From Dryobates pubescens (lineage: Eukaryota; Chordata; Aves; Piciformes; Picidae): a DNA stretch of 64,000 bases. Location: the NCBI RefSeq assembly GCF_014839835.1, contig NC_071615.1, positions 2,480,001-2,544,000 of the forward strand, given 5' to 3'. Positions 12,701 to 21,200 of the stretch are shown here, one piece after another. Within the stretch, counting starts at the first letter, position 1; each line of letters opens with the position of its first letter. A model generated the notes under the pieces. It was not told where the DNA came from. It ran no database searches and saw only the letters and a program-made list of their open reading frames with translations. The position numbers were made by a program, and so were the translations under genes.

Positions 12701-13289
12701 TCTGGATGTGTTCCTCTGTGACCTGAGCTACATTGTATGGTCCTGCTCTGGCAGGGGGGTTGGACTCGATGATCTCTTTGGGTCCCTTCCAACCCCTGGC
12801 ATCCTGTGAGCCTGTGAACCTCAACTGAGTTACTCCAAAGTGTGCTTGCAATGCTCACCCTGAGGGACCAACAGACAATGCTGGGTGCAGGGTGGGAACA
12901 GAACCCCCCCCCACGACTGAGCTTCCCTAGACAGCAAGCGTTGGCTTCTAAGCCGTCCACAAGTGGTGTGCAAACCCAAACCAGCCCAGCAGGTGTGTGC
13001 AGAGAGAAGAGGACAGTCCTAGGAAGGGTTTGAGGCCTGGGCTTACCTGCTGCTGTGGTGCTGACTCAGCTTTCCTTTGGCAGTTATGGACAAGAGCACA
13101 GCTGAAGGACAGACAGCGGCAGAGGTCGCTCAGGTGGTCCTCAGTGCAGTGGGACAGAAGAAGAAGGAGGTGCTGGTGGCTGGCCTGACGCCCTGCCTGG
13201 CTGTCTACCTGAGGAACCTCTTCCCCAGGCTCTTCTTCACCTTAATGGCTGCGAGAGCGAAAAAGGAGAGAAAGACAAAGGACTCCTAG
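684..13289 (+). CDS. DHRS7B: DHRS7B, SDR reductase (whole coding span)
   Basis: Seven coding exons (684-703, 6822-6997, 8704-8819, 9717-9927, 10682-10774, 12059-12211, 13084-13289) total 975 nt and encode 324 residues; human DHRS7B has 325. All introns are GT-AG and all phases agree. The protein has an N-terminal signal-anchor helix (about 18-40), the cofactor motif TGATSGLG (57-64), NNAG (140-143), catalytic Ser193, and the YxxxK pair Tyr206 and Lys210. DHRS7B (mouse PexRAP) is known as an ER/peroxisomal acyl/alkyl-dihydroxyacetone-phosphate reductase of ether-lipid synthesis. The basic C-terminal tail fits a membrane-anchored enzyme. Every catalytic element is present and I see no damage. 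The start is chosen because MVTEVARKS aligns with human MVSPATRKS; an in-frame Met16 is the only nearby alternative. Confidence 0.96.
2381..2480 (-). mobile_element. CR1 LINE 3' fragment
   Basis: Starts with CACAGAATGG and AAGGCCTTGAAGATCATC, the reverse of the CR1 tail. Only about 100 bp remain and they are well diverged, so it is probably old. Confidence 0.7.
3758..4310 (-). mobile_element. CR1 LINE 3' end, ~550 bp
   Basis: Antisense to DHRS7B. Read on the minus strand, it gives the CR1 ORF2 C-terminus ([10 protein letters not shown], then [10 protein letters not shown]) followed by the short 3' UTR, ending in TTCTGTGATT. It is 5'-truncated, as CR1 copies usually are. It belongs with the copies at 19819 and 44260, whose tails read GGCTGATCC...CCTGACAATTC. 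Confidence 0.93.
5501..5990 (-). mobile_element. CR1 LINE 3' end, ~490 bp
   Basis: Antisense and 5'-truncated. Its 3' end is a run of the 5-mer ATTCT rather than the classical 8-bp CR1 repeat, like the copy at 25236. It is close in sequence to the copies at 25236 and 43048 and so belongs to the same, probably younger, group. Confidence 0.93.
6822..6997 (+). CDS. DHRS7B: DHRS7B coding exon 2
   Basis: The acceptor CCCTAG and donor GTAAGT are canonical. The exon encodes residues 7-65: a short basic lead, the hydrophobic signal anchor, a Trp-Met-Arg stop-transfer end, and the first beta strand with the TGATSGLG dinucleotide-binding turn. It ends in phase 1. Confidence 0.95.
7280..7475 (-). mobile_element. 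CR1 LINE 3' fragment
   Basis: Contains CTGGAAGGGACCCTGG and GAATGCACCCAGACAGG, the reverse of a CR1 tail of the type seen in full at 12236. It is truncated and diverged. Confidence 0.85.
7619..7675 (-). mobile_element. CR1 LINE 3' remnant
   Basis: A short match to the reversed CR1 tail (AGAGACCTCTAAAAGTCATC and TCCAACTGTTAACCCAACA). It is too short to assign to a subfamily. Confidence 0.55.
8704..8819 (+). CDS. DHRS7B: DHRS7B coding exon 3
   Basis: The exon encodes residues 66-104, including [17 protein letters not shown]. This is the second Rossmann strand, whose Arg is expected to contact the NADP phosphate. The acceptor is CCAAAG and the donor GTAAGC, and the exon ends in phase 0. The last residues (NHRKN) differ from human, as is usual for this loop. 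Confidence 0.94.
9270..9598 (+). mobile_element. CR1 LINE 3' end, ~330 bp
   Basis: Sense-oriented in DHRS7B intron 3. It runs from GGGGAGACCTCATTGCTG through the CR1 C-terminal region to a tail with GGGTGATAGGTTGGACTGG and CTTCCAACCTGGTTGAC. It ends 118 bp before exon 4. Confidence 0.92.
9717..9927 (+). CDS. DHRS7B: DHRS7B coding exon 4
   Basis: The exon encodes residues 105-174, with VFDLSD (the conserved Asp that binds adenine), DILINNAG (the structural NNAG motif) and METNYFGP of helix E. The acceptor is TTCACAG and the donor GTATCT, and it ends in phase 1. It begins about 120 bp after a sense-oriented CR1 fragment. Confidence 0.95.
10507..10612 (+). mobile_element. CR1 LINE 3' fragment
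   Basis: Only the last ~100 bp remain (CCATGGTTTAGTTGATCAG, then GGTGATAGGTTGGACTCAG). It is of the same tail type as 9270 and 25236, and lies 70 bp before exon 5. Confidence 0.85.
10682..10774 (+). CDS. DHRS7B: DHRS7B coding exon 5
   Basis: The exon encodes residues 175-205 plus the first base of Tyr206: [18 protein letters not shown], the catalytic Ser193 and the loop up to the active-site Tyr. The acceptor is TTGCTAG and the donor GTAAGT. The catalytic Tyr codon is split over the intron (T | AT). Confidence 0.95.
10775..12058 (+). other. DHRS7B intron 5
   Basis: This 1.3 kb intron is free of repeats I can recognise. I see no exon or RNA gene in it. Confidence 0.7.
12059..12211 (+). CDS. 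DHRS7B: DHRS7B coding exon 6
   Basis: The exon completes Tyr206 and encodes AASK with catalytic Lys210, helix F ([12 protein letters not shown]), and the [12 protein letters not shown] segment that follows the substrate site. The acceptor is TTCCAG and the donor GTGAGA, and it ends in phase 1. A large CR1 copy begins about 25 bp into the following intron. Confidence 0.95.
12236..12825 (+). mobile_element. CR1 LINE 3' end, ~590 bp
   Basis: One of the longest CR1 pieces here, sense-oriented in DHRS7B intron 6. It reads through CTGGAGAGGGTCCAGCAGAG, GAGGCTGAGGGACCTGGGG and the C-terminal region to a tail with GGTTGGACTCGATGATCTC and CCTGTGAGCCTGTGAA. It is a different subgroup from the 9270 copy. 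Confidence 0.93.
13084..13289 (+). CDS. DHRS7B: DHRS7B coding exon 7 and stop
   Basis: The last coding exon opens after TTGGCAG and ends with TAG at 13287-13289. It encodes the C-terminal helix region with [10 protein letters not shown] and a lysine/arginine-rich tail ending KKERKTKDS. Human ends KERKSKNS, so the C-terminus is intact. Confidence 0.96.
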
Positions 13290-13617
13290 AGCTCAGCTCC
13301 TCCGAGCAGCACCTGCAGGGGGAGGCCGAGGCCCCGCGGTCAGGCTGGGACGGCTCCGGAGGTGCTCCTGCAGGAGAGGCCTCTCTAAAACGCTGCAGTT
13401 TGCCCTTGCATGGAGACTGGGGAGCAGTTCCCCCTCCAGCAGGGCAGGCCCCTCTTGCTGGAAGACAGCATCTAGACCTCACCAGAAGGAGGGTGCTGGG
13501 ACAAGGGGGAGGGCTGAGGCTGCAGGGGAGGGGGACCCAAGGGAACACACTTTGCTGCAGGGGAGGCACCTTCCCTCCCCTCGCTCCAGGCACGCCTGAC
13601 TTCAGAGGCCTGCCACA

Positions 13618-13623
13618 AATAAA
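13618..13623 (+). terminator. DHRS7B polyadenylation signal
   Basis: AATAAA lies 329 bp after the stop codon and is followed by a T-rich stretch. It is the first canonical signal downstream. It would give a 3' UTR of about 350 nt ending near 13640. Confidence 0.75.
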
Positions 13624-13639
13624 CCTCACCTGTTTTGCC

Positions 13640-16600
13640 TTCACACCAGCAGCTCTTGGCTTTCTCCATCCCACTGCCTCTGAAATACAACCCTCAGCTG
13701 GGAGTTCTTGTGATCAGTGTCTCCTCCTAATCTGACCTAGAAGATGTTGCTTGAAGTGAGAAACTTCACAGGGCCTCTGCTTGCTCACATGCCAGAACAT
13801 CTGACAGGTGAAGCTAAAGTCAGGTCACTAGGATCTGCTAAGACAAAGCCAAGTCCAGTGCCCATCTGAAGTAGTAACTGATGTGAGAGTCTCTGTGTGT
13901 GGGGTGGACAATAGACAAATGCTTAGCTCTCACCTGTTTTACAGCAATCTCAGATGCTAAGTGGGGATCACATCCAGTGGGGGGAACAGTATCAGAGACT
14001 GCAGGGGGTCTGACAGCCTGAGCAAGTGGCATACTCTCTTCTTCACCCCTTCCCCTCAGGTGAGGGATACCAGCACCACTAGCAAAAAGGACTGGCTGCA
14101 CAGAGAGCTCAGTAAGGACAGAAATAATCTCTTTTGGTTTTAAACTCATAACTGAAATAAAGGCCACTTGTAGCAACCAGATCCCAGAAGCAAAACCTCC
14201 CAATAGGAACAGGATCCCTATCCCTGCTGCCACCTCCATGCACTCCCCAGCACTCTCTACATGTACTGCCTTGAATGTCCTGCCTGTGAGGGCACATCTG
14301 GTGACAAATAAATGACCTTGCTATGGACTTCATCTTTTGTTCTGCTCAGCTCCTCACAGCAGGTAACCTTAGAGGAAGGGAAAGGAGGAAGGTTTTGTTT
14401 GCCTTTTCATACAGCCCTGCAAGGTCTTGTTGTACCAGCTGCAGAACAGCTTAGTCCCAGCCCTCTTTACATCATCTGCCAGCCCCCAGCAGTCAGGTGT
14501 GAACCCACACTGAAACTCTGGCACAGGTGTGCAGGCTCAGCAGGACCTTCTCCTTCAAAAGGCTTTTTCTTGATCACTGCAGATGTGTAAATGATCTCTC
14601 AGAATCCATCCAGATGATGCCCAGGACCTGTTTCAGCAGGGCCACTGGCTCAGGAAGTCCTCTGCCAGTTTCACTGTGGCTGAGGCTGCAGATCTGTTAC
14701 ATAAAGGCTGACATTACAGCTCGAAGCTTTCAGGCTTATGGATCTTTTTTCCTGTTAAGATAGAATCCAAGGCCTTACCTTCTCCCCCTCTTCTCAAGGG
14801 GTTTCTGCAAGCATCAGTTCTGCTTTGCATGTCCAGGCCCTTCAGTTCCTGGCACACTGCAGCACTCCTTGTCCAGCTGCTTTTTATTCTGGTTTGTCAG
14901 GTCATGGCTGAAGGAGGCCTGAGGGGCTGCTTTGCACCTCTCTGTTACCATCCAGGGTGCTGAGAGCTGCAGCACCTCAGGACTGGGGAAAACAACAGGG
15001 TGGGGAGTAACTGTTGTTACTGTTGGAGTTACAGCTCCTAGCCAGAGGTTACCAAGAGCCTGCACTTTCCCCATGGGAAGGAAATTCCATCTCTGTGATG
15101 AGAGGAATGTAGCACACTCCGTGTCAGAGCACCTCTGCCACAAGCTGGGAAGCAGAGCACATGGGGCTTGTCCCCAGCCACTCTGTCCCACAGCTGCTGG
15201 CACGGGTAGGGGAAGGCAAGGCACTAAAATGCATGGCCCTCAAGACTCCTCCCTCTCCCTGGTCATCTTGCTCTCACCCAGTAGCAGCCTGGGTGTCACC
15301 AAGCATTTAGCTGGATTATCACCAACATTTCTTGGAAAACAAGCCCCCTCCCATCTGTGTCCTCTTGACCTCAGAAGGGAGTGAAGGGTGTGATTGTAGA
15401 GCAGACCTACCTGTGGTGACAGCCAGCTGACCCTTCTCTGCCCCTCATGCAGAAGGCCACAGGAAACTCACTCATTTTTAACTCCAGTCTTCGATGCAAA
15501 CCACGTTCCAGGAGCCTACCAAGGGTTAGTCCTTGTGCCAGGGATCCTTGCAGGCAAGGGGAAGCTCAGCACAAAGAAGTGCCAAGACTGCAGAGGTTTA
15601 GTGAAGAAAAGGAACTTCCAGCCCCGACAATCACTCTGCATGGACTGAAAAGGAGCAGGGTTGTCTCGTGTGTGTGGCTAGCACAGGGATATTGCAGGGC
15701 TGCTGCAGCCATAGAGGCCCTATCAGCCATGGCAGCTGTGACACTGCTTTCACGTTCTTCCAGTAAACAGGAGTTCAGAAACAACGTCAGGACTTGCAGG
15801 GCAGCCTGCCCAGCAGTCTTGGCCTAACCACAGCAAGATGAAGTAGTTGCATTTCTTCCCCTGCTCTCTGCCAAGGCAACTGTACATTGTTGCTATAAAT
15901 AGAGGCTGCTCTGGATCCTGGCTTCTCCTAACCTTGGAGGGAGACAACTCGGCCACTGTCCCAGCCGAGGAGGCAAAAGGCTGTTGCCACCTCGAAAGGT
16001 CTCCGTGCCCCTGGAGCTTCCTGCAGCCCAGGTGCCAGCTGGGGGGCGGCTGCCTGGGCAGGGGGTGAAAGCAGCGGCTCTGAGCTCCCAGCGAAGGCTG
16101 TGTGCCCAGCATGCACACAGGGCTGGGATGCACACCCTGCTGACACTAAAGCTGCATCAGCAGAAAAGCACAAGCTGGAACTGTGGCCAAAAAAAGCCTG
16201 CTGCAGCCCAGAGGAGCTCTCCCTGCCCGCTGGGGCAGTTTGGCAAGTTAAAGATAGAACTCACTCCGTTTGGTTTCTGACCTCCAGAGACTCCCTTCTC
16301 AAGGTCAGAGCTTCAGCTGTGGAGGTCAGACTGTGACTACCCAGGAAGCAAGCAGCACACCTCTGTGCAGGCAGGTTTTCTTCCAGGGCTTTGCATCCAG
16401 ATCCTAACACTTGGAGCAGCGCCAAGTTGGCCTTCTAAATGCAAACCACGCCTGGCTTCCAGCTGGTGGGAGGCGATTACGGAGAGCAAGCTCCTCTCTG
16501 CTGAAAGTAACTGGCAGGTCTTGCAAAACAGTCAATAGCTCCTGCTCCAAGCACAAGATTGTGACAGGCTGGAGCTAGAAGATGAACTAATGCACATGAT

Positions 16601-17235
16601 TGAATTCTCAAACTGCAGACAGCAGCATCATGTGGATGCCTTGCAGCAGTAGCAGCAGCTCCAGACGCCTGTGTTCCAAGCAGGAGCAGTGGGATTGCAC
16701 AGCTGGGGCAGAGCCATCCCAAAGGCAGCAGTAACAGAGCACAAAGGTAGGACAGCTGGACCCCCCCCACTGCAGCCCTCAGCTGCAGCTGGGACAGCAC
16801 ATTCCAGTGGAGATGCATCCACAGGAGAAAGAACCTGCAGAGGAACCAAGCAGAAGGTGTTTGCAGCTGGAAGCTCACAGCTTTACCTCCACTGCACAGA
16901 GAAGCAGTGGCTGGAGGTGGCAGGGCAAAGGACCTGGGACATCTTCAACCCAACCATCGATGCTCAAGTGATTCCCAGAAGGATCTAAACCCTGGGGGTA
17001 ACAAGTGAGCCTCTTCCAAGCAACACAACTAGGCAAGCAAGAGGAAAAGCAAAGCTCTGCAGCCATCCCTTCAGCAGATGGCTGCTGTGACGCTGCTGCC
17101 ACGTGTGATGGACAAGAGGAACATCAGGTCTGCGTGAGCTCGCAGAAACGATCACCACCAGGGGAGCTCTCGGGGCGAAGCATCCCCTCGAGGCACTCTG
17201 TCAAAGGGGTAACAGTAACAAGAGAGCAAAAGCCT
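13640..17235. other. Intergenic, between convergent genes
   Basis: The 3.6 kb between the 3' ends of DHRS7B and TMEM11 contain no repeat I recognise. A 133-codon frame on the minus strand (14239-13838) begins with a hydrophobic stretch but has no family resemblance. Plus-strand AATAAA motifs occur near 14157 and 14306 and could serve as later DHRS7B poly(A) sites. Confidence 0.6.
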
Positions 17236-17250
17236 TTGAAATTCTCATCC

Positions 17251-17256
17251 TTTAAT
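17251..17256 (-). terminator. TMEM11 polyadenylation signal (ATTAAA)
   Basis: On the minus strand this reads ATTAAA, the commonest variant signal. It would end a TMEM11 3' UTR of about 550 nt near 17235. No AATAAA in that orientation lies closer to the stop codon, as far as I can see. Confidence 0.55.
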
Positions 17257-17576
17257 GGTCAATGATAACGTCTGGCTGGTTCTGTGTAATACAATTAAAC
17301 AATGTACTTAAATGTTCCCCCCTCCCCAACGGAAGAAAAAAGAGAGGAAAAACAAAAAAGGGAAAAGGAAAAAACAAAAAGCAGCTTTCACTGCCCCCCT
17401 GCCCCCCACACCCCTTCCTATAGCTTTCCTGCATCAGCATCCTGCTGCTGGATTGGACTCCCATAGCCTAACATACAGCTCTCAAGTCACCACACCTCCA
17501 CGTCTCAAAGCGTAACAAAGAACTGCTCCCCCCCCTCCCCGGTGCACCATCGATGTGTTCCTTTCCCAAACAACAG

Positions 17577-17676
17577 CTCCAACCAACCCCAACTCCAACC
17601 AACCCCAACTCCAACCAACCCCAACTCCAACCAACCCCAACTCCAACCAACCCCAACTCCAACCAACCCCAACTCC
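17577..17676. repeat. 16-bp minisatellite in TMEM11 3' UTR
   Basis: Six essentially perfect copies of a 16-bp unit occupy 17581-17676, with a partial unit before them. In the TMEM11 transcript the unit reads GGAGTTGGGGTTGGTT, so the RNA would carry a dense run of GG and GGGG tracts. The copies look identical, so the expansion is recent or kept uniform. Confidence 0.9.
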
Positions 17677-17781
17677 TTCTCCAGTCTCCACTGCTTCTCA
17701 AAAGAGGAAAAACAAAACGTTACTGTGGGAGTCTTTAACACGCTTGCCTCGGTGGGTTTTCTCTCTTCCCCCCTGCTGCAG

Positions 17782-18298
17782 TCATACAGCATAGAGCTCA
17801 TAGATCTTCTTTACACAGTACACCAGGGCAGCCAGGGCTATCGTGTTGTGCAGTCTCTTTCTGTGCAGGTCGTCCTTCCTCACCAGCACCACGGGGGTGG
17901 AGGAGGTGAGCGTATGCAGGGGCAGGCGGGACAGTTTATAGGCATCGTACTCCACCTGGTACTTGCAACAGGGGTCGAACTGCCAGGAGATGCCGTAGAG
18001 GGTGCAGCAAGCCACGCTCAGCACCCCGGCAGGCAGGGAGATGTAGTGAGAATAATCTACTGGAAGTGCCAGGGGGGTGAAGAGGCAGGTGGTGCCTGCC
18101 AGCACGGCTGTCTTGTGCAGGCAGTTCCCCACGGTGATCCAGCGGGCGGTCTCGTCCCCGATGCGGGTGGGCTCGATCACTATGTACTTGTACTGCGCCT
18201 CCAGGGCCTGCTCCAGCTCGTACTCAAACTGGTCCTGAGCGTTCTCTCCGTTGTAGATCTCATGCACAATGTAGCAGTCTGTGGAGGACAAGGTGACC
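17782..18298 (-). CDS. TMEM11: TMEM11 coding exon 2 and stop
   Basis: The exon carries residues 22-193 and the TGA stop (17784-17782). The acceptor on the minus strand is CATTACCAG. The first base completes Arg22. All of the transmembrane part of the protein is in this exon. Confidence 0.97.
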
Positions 18299-21200
18299 CT
18301 GGTAATGGGAAAGGCACAGTTAACACCACAGAGCTTCCAGACCCTCGGGAGAGAAGAACGCCCAAGGTGAGGGCAGCCCCTGGAGGGCAGTCGGCCGCCG
18401 CCTCTGCTCCGCAGCAGGCAGCTTTTCAACCCAGCATTCATCTCACCTTAGCTAGTAAGGCCTGCTGGACATGAAGCCATCCCAAAATAAGGCAACACTT
18501 TCCCTTACCTTTTTCCTAACTTGGAGGAGCTAGAACATTGAGCAAACAGGATCTGGTTAGCAATCCTGACACACTCCCAGCCCCAGCAGCTTCTCTGGAT
18601 ACCGGGAGGGTCCCAGCTTAGTGACCAGGCTGCATCAGCAACTGACCCACTTGACAAGCTCTCACAGAAAGTAAGACTAGCAGCTCATCCATCACGAGGC
18701 ACTGGAAGGTTTCAAGAGAGGAGTTGTCTTCAGCTCACTGTGTTTGCTCCCAACACTACCTCCCTTGCCACTGGTGAAGCTTGCTGTCAAGTCCTTCACA
18801 GTAGACCCAGCCTAGTTAAGCCAACAAGTATGGCCAAAAAACCCTGCTGGAAGTGTGGGTGAGAAAGGCAGCAGAGCACTCTTAGAGAGCAGCTCACTCC
18901 CTCTCCAGAAGGCAGGGTGAAGCAAGGAGCAATGTTTTAACCCAGGCAGGCTTTAAGAGTGAAAGAGGAGCCACTGACTTCACCTTGGAGCACCCTCGCT
19001 GCTGACAGGGGACTCACAAGCATTCTACATCCTCCATTTGAGAGGCAGCATTTAGCTAGCAGAAGTCACCTCCCTTTCCACCAAGCCTCTTCTCACACAT
19101 CAACTCAGCTGCAGCTACACTGATGCAAAACTGCTACAGAAGGGGGTTATGATTGTGTACCTGTGCTGCCAAAGGGTAAACCACCCCCTCTTGGAACAAG
19201 GCCCAATCCTCCCTTCTGTGCAGAAGAAAAGAGCCATTTCTGACATATTTGTACTGAACCAGAACAAAACTGAGCACGTGGCCTCCCAGGGATAAAAATA
19301 TCTAGCAGATTCCTTTGGCAGAAGGAGAACAAAACACACATGTATTTGACCCAAACACAGCAGACAAAACAACCTCAGCCCAACAGCATTTAGACTCCCC
19401 TGCCATTGGGATGCAAGGCACTGCTGAGATGGAGAATGAAACCAGTACTTTCTGCTCCCTGAGGACTTGTGTGTGTGCACTGGAAAATAAGAGGGGGGTG
19501 GGAAATACACATTCACAAGCTGCTGTTACCAGACATCACTCTTAATGTGCAGCTCCATTCATGCTGCAAAGGGTAAGTGCAGTGGCCATCTGTAATCAAG
19601 AGTATTGTTAAATTACAAGCTGTTGCCAGAAGGAGCTGCTTTTATGAACAGTGGCAAACGTATCACCCAGCAGGGCCCAAGAGGCAGCAGCCTTCCTCAA
19701 AGCAGAGTAATAAGCAGTTTCATTACAACTCTGGCTGGAATTGACAGAAACTGCAAGGGAAACTCAACTTGCAAGCTGGTTACTGAGTTCTCGGTAGTGC
19801 ATTTCCCACCTGGCCTCTTAGAATCACAGAACTGTCAGGGCTGGAAGGGACCTCAAGGCTCAGCCAGTTCCAACCCCCTGCCATGGGCAGGGACACCTCA
19901 CACTGCAGCAGGTTGCTCACAGCCACATCCAGCCTGGCTGCAAACACCTCCAGGGATGAGGCTTCCACCACCTCCCTGAGCAACCTGTGCCAGGCTCTCA
20001 CCACCCTCCTGGGGAAAAACTTCTTCCTAACATCCAAGCTGAATCTTCCCATTTCTAGTTTTTCCCCATCCCCCCCCAGTCCTATCACTCCCTGACACCC
20101 TCAAAAGTCCCTCCCCAGCATTCTTGTAGCCCCCTAAGATTCTGGAATGCCCTTCTTCACGGGTAGAAAAGGAAAACAAGAATCCACCTGAATGCTGCTG
20201 TGTGCCAGAGGCCTCTTTAGGGCCACCACCTCCTCAGACATGGTTTGGATAATCATGTTGAGCTATTTCAGCACTGGATGTGGTGAGCTCTGGTGCTCTG
20301 GAGTGAACTGGCAAGCATGCAAAGAAAACTGAAGGACAGCACTGTGGAACCTTAGAGAGTGCTAAATCTCTACTATAGCTAAGTATCAGCTGACACAGAG
20401 GAGTTTCTAACAAAGAACTAGTTAACCAGGTGATCCCCTGACACCACTGGTAATGGTTTCCCTGAAGACAACTGCTCCAAGTGCAGCTTCTTCCAAATGA
20501 GGAACTCCAGTTCCAGTACAACAGACATGCAGAGACCCAAAGTAACTCTGTACACCACCACCACTGATGAAACCACCCTTGCTATGGCACAATGACTTCA
20601 GGGACCAGCTGTTGCTGAAAGGGGTTTTCAAGCTGGAAGCTGACCCAGTGCTAACAGAGCCTTCCAGATAAAATGATGATTTCCTACCAAGGAGCACTGT
20701 CAGCATTTTCTAACACCTAGGAACTTGCAGTGGCATCTGCAGAAACAGGGAGCAGGATGCAGCTTCAGCTAAGAATCCTGCAGAAACTTGGGAGCAGCAC
20801 AACAGCCTGGTGACCCTAGGATCTTCTCCCTACCAGCACTGGGAGAGCAAGGGTGAAGCAAACCCCCTTCTTCCCTGCCCATGGGGAACTGGGCTGCTAA
20901 CTCTAGGAATCAAGTCAAGTAGCTACAGGCCAAGGGATTCCTCCAGGCTCAGCATCAGGACAGGTGGCACCAAGCTGTCAGTCTCATTTCTCCTCACTCA
21001 GACCTTGCCTGTTCTTGCCTCTGAGCATTCCTGCTTTCCTTTCACAACCAGAACCACACCACAAGCAACAGCCACCTGTCAAAGGGCAGGAATCCCACAG
21101 CCTCTGCCTGGAGGCAGTCCTGTCCATCTCTTCTGGAATTCATTTGGCTCCCCAGGCTCTGGGGCTTTGGAACAATAAAGTCAAGAAAAGCACAACCCTC

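Noticed and set aside
17542-18474. 310-codon frame on the plus strand
   Set aside because: It is the antisense of TMEM11 exon 2 plus the 16-bp repeat; the minus strand carries a clear, conserved protein.
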